From JBKPDV01 sp046728075 (GTDB taxonomy: Bacteria > Acidobacteriota > Thermoanaerobaculia > UBA5066 > Gp7-AA6): a stretch of 8,282 nt of DNA. Of this stretch, positions 1-5,599 are shown piece after piece (positions within the stretch are counted from its first letter, which is position 1; every line of letters starts with the position of its first letter). The stretch covers positions 1 through 8,282 of the forward strand of contig JBKPDV010000176.1 of assembly GCA_046728075.1 (NCBI GenBank), read 5' to 3'. The translations under genes and the position numbers were made by a program. The notes under the pieces are model-generated. The model made no database searches and was not told where the DNA came from. It saw only the letters and a program-made list of their open reading frames with translations.

Positions 1-758
1 AGAAAGTTCGAGGTGTAGACCGCCCGGGAGTTCATTGGAATCTGAATCTCGGAGAGCTCCAGGGTCGCGGGGATCAAATAAACGCCTGCGAGAAGCAGCC
101 CGGCCATGATCGAGATCCCAACGCGCCGCGCGAGCCTCCAGCGTCGCGTCGAGACCATCTCGACCCCCAGCCAGATCGCGGTCAGATAACAGAGAAGAAG
201 AGCGGTCGGCAGGTTCAGCAGCACGATGGCTGCAAAGAGAAGCGGCAGCCCCAATCGTATCCGGCCGCTTCCGGCGGGCCCGAGATCGGCTTCGCGCGCC
301 AGCGCCGCGAAGACCCAGGGCAGCAGGGAACCGGCCGCAAACGCGGAGTGAAGACCAGAGGCATAGAGCTCGAAGACGCGGTAGGGCAGCGCGGCGAAGA
401 GAAGCCCGCCGCAGGCCGCGGCGAGGTCGCCGAAGCGCCTGCGCAGCAGCGCGAACATGCCGAGGCTTCCCGTAAACGCGAAGAGCGCGAGCGCCGCGAA
501 GAGACCGAACAGAACGTCGCCTCCCGCCGCCCAGGCCAGACAGGAAGCGATCGCGTACAGCCCGGGCGGATAGAAAACGAGCGTGGGCTCTCCCATTCCG
601 TCGTGGAAGTCCGGCATCCACCGGGGGTACAGATCCCCGTGGCGCAGCGACTCCAAGAACTGGGCGGTAGTTCCGAGGTGATCGGGAAGGTCCGCGGCCC
701 GCGGCACTCCCTCCCGAAGAGGAAGGAAGAGGACGGTAGAGGCGACGAGCGCGACCAC
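1..758 (-). CDS. Multi-pass membrane protein, PTPS-related / GT-C-like (partial)
   Basis: N-terminal part of an integral membrane protein that continues past the left edge of the window. The translation has a first hydrophobic segment (VVALVASTVLFLPL), then an acidic loop with DLPDHLG, then LYPRWMPDFHDGMGEP followed by FYPPGLYA. Further hydrophobic segments follow, with an LPYRVFELYASGLHS loop between two of them. The spacing of DLPxH, YPRW and FYPP matches the 6-pyruvoyl-tetrahydropterin synthase-related membrane domain (PF10131). That family resembles GT-C glycosyltransferases, so a role in moving sugars onto a lipid or envelope polymer is an inference only. The start is uncertain. GTG at 758 is the nearest start codon but clips the first membrane helix and has no Shine-Dalgarno sequence. 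The frame stays open upstream through the 39-bp repeats to a GTG at 947, inside the preceding lipoprotein gene. Family assignment is moderately sure; the start is not. Confidence 0.72.
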   Translation of the reverse strand, partial: MVALVASTVLFLPLREGVPRAADLPDHLGTTAQFLESLRHGDLYPRWMPDFHDGMGEPTLVFYPPGLYAIASCLAWAAGGDVLFGLFAALALFAFTGSLGMFALLRRRFGDLAAACGGLLFAALPYRVFELYASGLHSAFAAGSLLPWVFAALAREADLGPAGSGRIRLGLPLLFAAIVLLNLPTALLLCYLTAIWLGVEMVSTRRWRLARRVGISIMAGLLLAGVYLIPATLELSEIQIPMNSRAVYTSNF

Positions 759-823
759 GACGCCGAGCGTCCAGGATCGCGCTTGCCCTTCTGAAAATCC
801 CGAGACTCCCGCCGGGTCAAGAA

Positions 824-940
824 TTGTCGGGGGACCTTGCGGTCCCCCAATCCCCCTGGGAGTTGTCGGGGGATCCTGCGGTCCCCCAAACCCCCTGGGA
901 GTTGTCGGGGGACCCTGCGGTCCCCCAAACCCCCTAGGGA
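824..940. repeat. Three tandem 39-bp units, each with a GC hairpin
   Basis: Units at 824-862, 863-901 and 902-940 are nearly identical. Each begins TTGTCGGGGGA and carries GGGGGACC, a 4-base loop (TTGC or CTGC), then GGTCCCCC. The 8-bp stems are at 829-848, 868-887 and 907-926; the middle one has a single G-T pair. The right end of the array overlaps the last codons of the lipoprotein gene by about 7 bp. There is no T-run after the stems on either strand, so this is not a canonical intrinsic terminator. It could still slow transcription, protect a 3' end, or be a dispersed repeat family. The unit length is a multiple of three. Confidence 0.9.
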
Positions 941-1284
941 CGGGCACGAATCTCGCGCAACTGGTTGTCGGCCATTACGAGCTGGACGTGCGTGCCTTCG
1001 ACGTATCGCTGGTATTGGGTCCGTGTGACCTCGAACCGGTAGTGGGCGGTCGCTCCGCCGTCCTGTGCTTCGAATTCGAGAAAGTAGGCGCCGGCGCCGC
1101 CCATGGTCGTGCCGGGCGAGCCCGGCGGGGAGTAGCTTCGATCGACGACGACGGCTTCGAGGACGCGGAATCCCTTTCCCGCCTCCGATCCGCTCGCGGG
1201 ATTGGGCTTCGCCGAGGCGCACGCGGACAGGGCGAACGCCAGAACAGTCAGGACTCCGAGGACCGTTATTCCACGCACGCCCAT
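934..1284 (-). CDS. Small predicted lipoprotein, unknown function
   Basis: A 116-residue protein. It has a short positive N-terminus (MGVRG), a hydrophobic core at residues 6-19 and a lipobox LSAC with Cys22, so it should be cleaved by signal peptidase II and anchored in a membrane by acylated Cys22. The mature part is small. From about residue 66 it reads like a beta-rich domain (YFLEFEAQDGGATAHYRF, then VEGTHVQLVM), a pattern loosely like DUF2500-type small beta barrels; I cannot confirm a family. The start is supported by GGGAGGAGG placed 5 nt before the ATG. That Shine-Dalgarno sequence overlaps the stop codon of the gene upstream, so translation is probably coupled. The stop lies at the edge of the 39-bp repeat array. 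Confidence 0.82.
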   Translation of the reverse strand: MGVRGITVLGVLTVLAFALSACASAKPNPASGSEAGKGFRVLEAVVVDRSYSPPGSPGTTMGGAGAYFLEFEAQDGGATAHYRFEVTRTQYQRYVEGTHVQLVMADNQLREIRARP

Positions 1285-1289
1285 GAGGG

Positions 1290-1298
1290 CCTCCTCCC
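1290..1298 (-). promoter_or_regulatory. Shine-Dalgarno of the lipoprotein gene
   Basis: On the minus strand the sequence reads GGGAGGAGG, 5 nt before the ATG at 1284. Its first G is the last base of the TAG stop of the 66-residue gene, which suggests translational coupling. Confidence 0.8.
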
Positions 1299-1498
1299 TA
1301 TTTTCGCTCTCCCAGCCGCTCGATCTCCTCGCGAGCGCGATCCACGATCGACCGTGCCGAGCGCAAGAGCTCGACTGTCACTCCGCGCCCCTCCCGAAAC
1401 ATCGTGCGTCCCAGCGCGGAAAACGATTGCCCGAGCTGGCGCAGCTCCTCGACCAGATCCCCTCCGGGCGACGGCGGCGTCTTTCTGGATTCTTCCAT
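1298..1498 (-). CDS. Small helical protein, unknown function
   Basis: A 66-residue protein starting MEESRKTPPSPGGDLVEELR. I do not recognise a family. After a short disordered, proline-rich start it is charged and predicted helical, with a hydrophobic heptad-like pattern (LVEELRQLGQSFSALG, then VTVELLRSARSIVDRAREEI). It could form a coiled coil or an amphipathic surface helix; it has no signal peptide or membrane segment. The start at 1498 is preferred over an in-frame ATG at 1531 because GGGGAGGT lies 5 nt before it. The gene is 35 nt downstream of the amidohydrolase and 13 nt upstream of the lipoprotein, so all three are probably co-transcribed. Confidence 0.72.
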   Translation of the reverse strand: MEESRKTPPSPGGDLVEELRQLGQSFSALGRTMFREGRGVTVELLRSARSIVDRAREEIERLGERK

Positions 1499-1503
1499 CT
1501 CGC

Positions 1504-1511
1504 ACCTCCCC
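1504..1511 (-). promoter_or_regulatory. Shine-Dalgarno deciding the start at 1498
   Basis: The minus strand reads GGGGAGGT followed by 5 nt and ATG. It selects the start at 1498 over the upstream in-frame ATG at 1531. Confidence 0.75.
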
Positions 1512-1533
1512 AAGGTCAGAACACGATCCAACG

Positions 1534-2883
1534 CTATCGGATTCGCTTGCCGTTCTTGATGACGATGTCCACGCGCTGGAGTAGAGCGATGTGAGTCAGA
1601 ACGTCTCCGCGCACGGCGATGATGTCCGCGTAATGGCCGGGCGCGAGCGTGCCGAAGTCTTTGTCTCGTTTGAGCCAGAGGGCCGGCCAGCGAGTCGCGC
1701 CGGCGATCGCCTGCATCGGGGTCATCCCCAGACGCACCCAGGTGTCGAGCTCTCTCCAGGTGGAGTCCGTATGGAAGTTGCCGGGGATTCCCGAGTCGGT
1801 CCCCACAAGCAGCGTCACGCCGGTCTCGCGAAGCTGCCGGAACTTGTTGGCGAGGGTCGGAATCCGGCGCCGGACGAGCTGAAAATAGGGGAGACCCGGC
1901 AGGTTGACGAGCGACTCGCGGATGTCCTTCACGATGTCCGGCGCGAGAGCGTCCTGCCAGCGTGGATCATTCAAACGCTCGGGAAACGTGTCGGCCGTGT
2001 ACTCGGACAGGAAAAGCCCTTCGATCGTCGGACACCAGGCGAGCGTCTGGTTGCGCTTGCGAATCCCCTGCAGGATGTCTTCCGGATATCCCGGCTCGGT
2101 CGCGAGGCCCGTGTGCTCGAAGCAGTCGACGCCGTACTTCAGGCCGATCCGGATCTCTTCTTCGCGATGGCCGTGCGCCACCACCGGGCGGCCTCCCCGG
2201 TGCGCCGTCTCGACCACGGTGCGGACCTCGTCCTCGGTCATCTGGTCCTGGTCGATCAGCTTGACCAGATCCACTCCCGCGTCCACGATCTTCTGCACCT
2301 TCGCGCGCGCGTCCGCCGGCCCGTTGACGCCCCAGCGGTACTCCTTCTCATGATCGGCATAAGGCCGGTGCTGGATGAAGGGGCCCGAGACGAAGAGCCG
2401 GGGGCCGGGGATCTCGCCGCGGTTGATGCGGTCGCGCACTTCCAGAACATCCTCGAGCGGCGCCCCGAGCTCGCGCGCGAACGTCACCCCGCTCTCGAGC
2501 AGCTGCCGAGCAGCGGCCGGCATGATCTCTTTGCGGAAACGCGGGCGGTAGGCGGCATCCCAATGCTCGTAATTGCCATGCCCGAGGATCATCAAGTGGA
2601 CGTGCATGTCCGCGAGGCCCGGCAGGACACTCATGCCGCGCGTGTCGATCGTGGGTGTGCCCGGCGGTATGGCGACTTCTCCCCGACGGCCCAGGGCGAC
2701 GATCCGTTCGCCAGCGATCAAGAGGACGCCGTCGTCGATGGGTCGGCCCTCGTACCCGTCGATGATCCGGCCACCCACCAGCGCGAGTGTCGGGGCCGGC
2801 GCGGGTTGTGCGCCGGCCAGAGCGGCGCTGAAAGCGGCGAACCAGAAGATCCGGGCGAGGTGTCTCCGAATGCGAGCGGCCAT
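1534..2883 (-). CDS. Secreted metal-dependent amidohydrolase
   Basis: A 449-residue protein of the amidohydrolase superfamily (imidazolonepropionase/prolidase-like branch), which hydrolyses C-N bonds such as cyclic amides or dipeptides with one or two metal ions. Residues 1-25 form a signal peptide (RIRRH, hydrophobic stretch, ALAGA), so the enzyme should act outside the cytoplasm. A small N-terminal beta domain (ALVGGRIIDG, residues 34-43) leads into the TIM barrel. All expected metal ligands are visible: HVH at 94-96, K208 (VKLI, probable carbamylated lysine), H237 and H239 in AHGH, H257 in EHTG, and D363 in GTDSG. The C-terminus returns to the beta domain (LAPGHYADIIAVRGD). Length is normal and nothing is broken. 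The start has GGAGG about 10 nt upstream. The substrate cannot be read from sequence. The upstream region is occupied by a mobile element beginning 32 bp before the start. Confidence 0.93.
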   Translation of the reverse strand: MAARIRRHLARIFWFAAFSAALAGAQPAPAPTLALVGGRIIDGYEGRPIDDGVLLIAGERIVALGRRGEVAIPPGTPTIDTRGMSVLPGLADMHVHLMILGHGNYEHWDAAYRPRFRKEIMPAAARQLLESGVTFARELGAPLEDVLEVRDRINRGEIPGPRLFVSGPFIQHRPYADHEKEYRWGVNGPADARAKVQKIVDAGVDLVKLIDQDQMTEDEVRTVVETAHRGGRPVVAHGHREEEIRIGLKYGVDCFEHTGLATEPGYPEDILQGIRKRNQTLAWCPTIEGLFLSEYTADTFPERLNDPRWQDALAPDIVKDIRESLVNLPGLPYFQLVRRRIPTLANKFRQLRETGVTLLVGTDSGIPGNFHTDSTWRELDTWVRLGMTPMQAIAGATRWPALWLKRDKDFGTLAPGHYADIIAVRGDVLTHIALLQRVDIVIKNGKRIR

Positions 2884-2890
2884 CTTTCAC

Positions 2891-2898
2891 CTTCCTCC
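2891..2898 (-). promoter_or_regulatory. Shine-Dalgarno of the amidohydrolase gene
   Basis: The minus strand reads GGAGGAAG followed by GTGAAAG and the ATG at 2883. It lies in the short stretch between the start codon and the left end of the mobile element. Confidence 0.7.
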
Positions 2899-2914
2899 GG
2901 TGTCCGTATATGCT

Positions 2915-3150
2915 AGCCCGGATTATTCATGGACACCCGGCCGGACACGCGCAAGTGAACGAGCCACAGTCGCTATGCGACAGGAGGGTTGTGGTCGAGC
3001 CGGATGCAGGATGTCCGCGACAGAGATTTTTCGTCGAGGCGAGGAAGCGCGACGACGGCGATGCCGTGCGCATCGCAGAGGAGCGATGACGACGCATTCG
3101 GCGGAAAAGATCGGAGCGGCGGCCGGAGTCGTTCATGAATAATGCGGGCT
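2915..3150 (+). mobile_element. MITE-like element, copy 1 (236 bp, no transposase)
   Basis: The left end AGCCCGGATTATTCATG and the right end CATGAATAATGCGGGCT are inverted repeats with one mismatch over 17 bp. The match continues imperfectly inward to a shared CGGCCG, about 30 bp in all. A second copy lies at 5360-5597 in the same orientation. The two agree closely at the left end and over roughly the last 140 bp (from ATGTCCGCGACAGAG onward) but differ in the middle (about 2950-3008 here). There is no credible gene inside, so a transposase would have to be supplied in trans. Both copies follow CTAG or TA. A target duplication is not clear for this copy: the right side reads TGAC where copy 2 has TACG. 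The parent transposon family cannot be named from this window. Confidence 0.85.
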
Positions 3151-3156
3151 GACCGT

Positions 3157-3191
3157 GCGTGAGACGAAAGACGTGAAACGTAAGACGTAAC
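3157..3191. repeat. Five degenerate 7-bp repeats (ACGTRAR type)
   Basis: The stretch reads in consecutive heptads GCGTGAG, ACGAAAG, ACGTGAA, ACGTAAG, ACGTAAC. It begins 6 bp after the right end of mobile element copy 1 and ends 27 bp before the start of the dehydrogenase. The type recalls the short tandemly repeated heptamers known from cyanobacterial intergenic DNA; that likeness is in form only. Confidence 0.8.
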
Positions 3192-3218
3192 CGCAAACAG
3201 AATCCCATCCTTTGAATC

Positions 3219-4241
3219 GTGAAAAAGACTCCTGACCGCACCCGCGTGGCGCTCGTCGGTTTGGGTCCGATCGGACTAGAGGTCGGCCGGGCGCTCGCCT
3301 CCCGAGGGGGGTTCGAATTCCTCGGAGCCGCCGATCCGGCTTCTGAGATTTCGAATAAACGGCTGATGGATCTGCTGCCCATCGCGGGGGAAGCCGGTTC
3401 CCGACCGATCGACGCGCTCGCTCGCGAACTCTACGCGCGGTCCTCCGCTTCCCGGGGCAAGCGGGACGTCGTCGTTCTCTGCACCGGCTCGCGGCTGGAT
3501 TCCGTGACGCCGCAGATCGAGGAGGCGGTGGAAGCGGGGTTTCACGTCGTCTCGACGTGCGAGGAGCTGGCCTATCCCGAGCTGCGAAACGCCTTGCTCG
3601 GGCACCGGATCGATCAGCACGCCCGCGCCAAGGGAGTCGCCGTCCTCGGGACCGGGGTCAATCCCGGCCTCGTCATGGACCGCCTGGCACTGGCCGCCGC
3701 CGCCGCGTGTGTCCGCGTCGAGAAAGTCTCCGTCACGCGCGTCGTGGACGCCGCCAAGCGGCGCGGGCCGCTGCGGGCGAAGGTCGGCGCCGGACTGACG
3801 CGGCGCGACTTTCTCAAGGGAGTCGCCGACCGCCGCCTGGGGCACGTCGGCCTCTCGGAATCCGCGGCGATCATCGCCCTGGGTCTGGGACTCCCCATCG
3901 ACGAGATCACCGAGACGATCGAGCCGGTCATCGCGACGCGCGAGACCGACGGAGTCCCGGAAGGTCACGTTCTCGGCCTGCACCAGATCGCGCTCGTCCA
4001 GGCGGGCGACGAGCCGAAAGTCGTGCTCGACCTGACGATGGCAGTCGGCGTGGCCGATCCGTCCGACTCGATCGAGATCGATGGGGATCCTCCCGTTCAC
4101 ATGCGGATCTCCGGCGGTTTCCATGGAGACCGCGCGACAGTCGGCTGCGTCGTCAACGCCATCCCCTTCCTCGTCGAGGCGACTCCCGGGCTTCACAAGG
4201 TCGTGACGCTGCCGCTCTTCGGCCTGTTCCCGGAACCCTGA
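3219..4241 (+). CDS. NAD(P)-dependent dehydrogenase, dihydrodipicolinate-reductase-like (2,4-diaminopentanoate dehydrogenase type)
   Basis: A 340-residue oxidoreductase. The N-terminus is a Rossmann fold with GLGPIG at residues 14-19 and an acidic residue after the second strand (AADP, D39). VVVLCTG (84-90) and VVSTCEELAYP (110-120) follow, as in DapB-like folds. The C-terminal half has GTGVNPG (144-150), KVGAGLT (188-194), GHVGLSES (208-215) and GDRATVGCVVNAIP (303-316). These match the 2,4-diaminopentanoate dehydrogenase C-terminal family, which acts on an amino group in oxidative ornithine degradation. Many relatives of this family have no known substrate, and no ornithine-pathway gene lies nearby, so the substrate is open. 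The start is GTG with no Shine-Dalgarno sequence; a second in-frame GTG at 3246 would cut into the first strand. The gene is divergent from the amidohydrolase and 112 bp upstream of the exonuclease gene. Confidence 0.85.
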   Translation: MKKTPDRTRVALVGLGPIGLEVGRALASRGGFEFLGAADPASEISNKRLMDLLPIAGEAGSRPIDALARELYARSSASRGKRDVVVLCTGSRLDSVTPQIEEAVEAGFHVVSTCEELAYPELRNALLGHRIDQHARAKGVAVLGTGVNPGLVMDRLALAAAAACVRVEKVSVTRVVDAAKRRGPLRAKVGAGLTRRDFLKGVADRRLGHVGLSESAAIIALGLGLPIDEITETIEPVIATRETDGVPEGHVLGLHQIALVQAGDEPKVVLDLTMAVGVADPSDSIEIDGDPPVHMRISGGFHGDRATVGCVVNAIPFLVEATPGLHKVVTLPLFGLFPEP

Positions 4242-4243
4242 CG

Positions 4244-4277
4244 AGTTTTCAGTTCTCGTGATCAGTTTCCAGTTCCA
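4244..4277. repeat. Degenerate heptamers, AGTT-type
   Basis: Heptads AGTTTTC, AGTTCTC, then a 6-bp spacer GTGATC, then AGTTTCC and AGTTCCA. The array begins 2 bp after the stop codon of the dehydrogenase. Its AGTT cores face the AACT cores of the array at 4299-4333, so a transcript could form an imperfect stem. Confidence 0.7.
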
Positions 4278-4298
4278 GATCGCTCGGAGTCTGCTTTG

Positions 4299-4333
4299 AA
4301 CTAATAACGGACAACTGATAACTAATAACTATC
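4299..4333. repeat. Five degenerate heptamers, AACTRAT-type
   Basis: Consecutive heptads AACTAAT, AACGGAC, AACTGAT, AACTAAT, AACTATC. The array is AT-rich in otherwise GC-rich DNA and ends 20 bp before the exonuclease start. The units are the reverse-complement type of the AGTT heptads at 4244-4277. Confidence 0.85.
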
Positions 4334-4353
4334 TCCAATGATTCAATCTTCTC

Positions 4354-5361
4354 GTGACTGACGGCCTCCTTCCTTTTCTCGAGCAACGCTCGGAGGGCAT
4401 CTACTCCCCCGCCTTCGACGCATACCTGGATCCTCCTGTTCCCGCTCCCCGCGCGATCCTCTCGCACGCGCACGCGGACCACGCAGTGGCCGGGCACGGG
4501 GAAATCTGGGCGACGCCCGAAACCATTCGGATCTATCGACGGCGGAACCCTGAGTGGACGGGCCCGGTCCAGGAGATCGGGTTTGGAGATCGCCGCGATC
4601 ACCTCGGAACTCTTCTCGAGGCGTTCCCCTCCGGTCACATTCTGGGCTCGGCGCAGTGGCGCTTTTCCAACGCGAACTCGTCGCTTCTCTACACGGGAGA
4701 CTTCAAGCGCCGCTTGGGACGCACCGCGGTCGCGGCTCAGACCCCGCGGTCGAGCGTTCTCCTGACGGAATCGACGTTTGGCCTTCCCGTCTTCCACTTT
4801 CCCGCGCGGGAGGCGCTCGAGGAGCGAATCGTGGAGGTCTGCCGCGAGGCGATGGAGCAAGGCGAGACGCCGGTGCTGCTCGCGTATGCGCTCGGCAAGG
4901 CCCAGGAGATCGCGTTGATCCTCGGCGACGCGCGAATCCCCACAGTCCTCCACGGCGCCGCCTGGAAGCTCCTCCCCGAATACGAAGCCGCGGGCTTCTC
5001 GTTTCCGCTTTCGCGCGCCTACGAGTCGGGCCCGCCTGTCGCTGGAGAGGCGCTGCTGGTCCCGCCGCGGTGCGCACGGACGCCGATCGTCCAGAAGTTG
5101 AAGAGGCGGCGCGTCGTCTATCTCTCCGGCTGGGCCGTGCGAGCGGCCTCCCGAGCCGATTTCGACGCGGACGTCCTCATCCCGTTTTCCGACCACGCGG
5201 ATTTTCCGGAGCTCCTCGCGCACATCGGTCGGGTCGCGCCCGAACGCGTCGTCACGCATCACGGTTACGCGCGGGACTTCGCGCGCATCCTCCAGGGACG
5301 CGGCGTGGAAGCTCAGGCGCTCAGCGCGGGAGGCGAGCGCGGGGCCGAGGATTCTGACTAG
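4354..5361 (+). CDS. DNA-ligase-associated exonuclease, metallo-beta-lactamase fold
   Basis: A 335-residue nuclease of the ligase-associated exonuclease family (TIGR04122 type), related to the SNM1/CPSF-like metallo-beta-lactamase nucleases. Visible metal motifs are SHAHADH (37-43, the HxHxDH core), SGHILGS (93-99), YTGDF (113-117), TESTFG (138-143), PFSDHADF (277-284) and THHGY (301-305). The family is thought to trim DNA ends so that the adjoining ATP-dependent ligase can seal them; that role is inferred mainly from gene association. Length is normal. The start is GTG with no Shine-Dalgarno sequence, just after a heptamer array. The stop TAG lies in the left end of mobile element copy 2, so the last residues (about SAGGERGAEDSD) may not be the ancestral C-terminus. 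The ligase lies 238 bp further on, separated only by that element. Confidence 0.92.
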   Translation: MTDGLLPFLEQRSEGIYSPAFDAYLDPPVPAPRAILSHAHADHAVAGHGEIWATPETIRIYRRRNPEWTGPVQEIGFGDRRDHLGTLLEAFPSGHILGSAQWRFSNANSSLLYTGDFKRRLGRTAVAAQTPRSSVLLTESTFGLPVFHFPAREALEERIVEVCREAMEQGETPVLLAYALGKAQEIALILGDARIPTVLHGAAWKLLPEYEAAGFSFPLSRAYESGPPVAGEALLVPPRCARTPIVQKLKRRRVVYLSGWAVRAASRADFDADVLIPFSDHADFPELLAHIGRVAPERVVTHHGYARDFARILQGRGVEAQALSAGGERGAEDSD

Positions 5362-5597
5362 CCCGGATTATTCATGGACACCCGGCCGAGACACGCGCAT
5401 TGACTGCGCCACGGACGCTCTGCGAAAAAGGGCATCGTCGGTTAGAGGGACACAGCATGTCCGCGACAGAGATTTTTCGTCGAGGCGAGGAAGCGCGACG
5501 ACGGCGATGCCGCAGCGCATCGGCGAGGAGCGATGACGAAGCATTCGGCGGAAAAGATCGGAGCGGCGGCCGGAGTCGTTCATGAATAATGCGGGCT
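5360..5597 (+). mobile_element. MITE-like element, copy 2 (238 bp), between exonuclease and ligase
   Basis: Same termini as the copy at 2915-3150: AGCCCGGATTATTCATG on the left and CATGAATAATGCGGGCT on the right. It is flanked by TA on both sides (TA at 5359-5360 and 5597-5598), or by CTAG/CTAC if the ends are set 3 bp inward; either could be the target duplication. It has no transposase. The last ~140 bp nearly match copy 1, while the middle (about 5394-5455) is diverged. The first bases complete the TAG stop of the exonuclease gene, and the right end carries an ATG (5582) in frame with the ligase. The element fills the whole spacer, so any promoter or ribosome-binding site of the ligase would lie within it. 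Confidence 0.87.
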
Positions 5598-5599
5598 AC

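Noticed and set aside
824..940. Possible CRISPR array from regularly repeated 39-bp units
   Set aside because: The units are directly adjacent with no unique spacers, and no cas gene is present.
215..1222. 335-codon open frame on the minus strand across the repeats and two genes
   Set aside because: It runs through the membrane protein and lipoprotein genes in another frame and is Arg/Ser/Pro-rich throughout; the in-frame membrane protein translation is far more protein-like.
1591..2916. 441-codon open frame on the plus strand opposite the amidohydrolase
   Set aside because: It is the antisense of a gene with all catalytic motifs and a good ribosome-binding site; its own translation is Arg/Asp/His-rich without recognisable domains.
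2927..3382. Small open frames inside the mobile elements (minus strand, also 5368-5583)
   Set aside because: They encode Arg/Ser-rich sequences, differ between the two copies, and have no transposase signature.
2915..5597. Composite transposon formed by the two elements
   Set aside because: There is no transposase, and no shared outer target duplication is visible (left flank ATGCT, right flank ACGTG).
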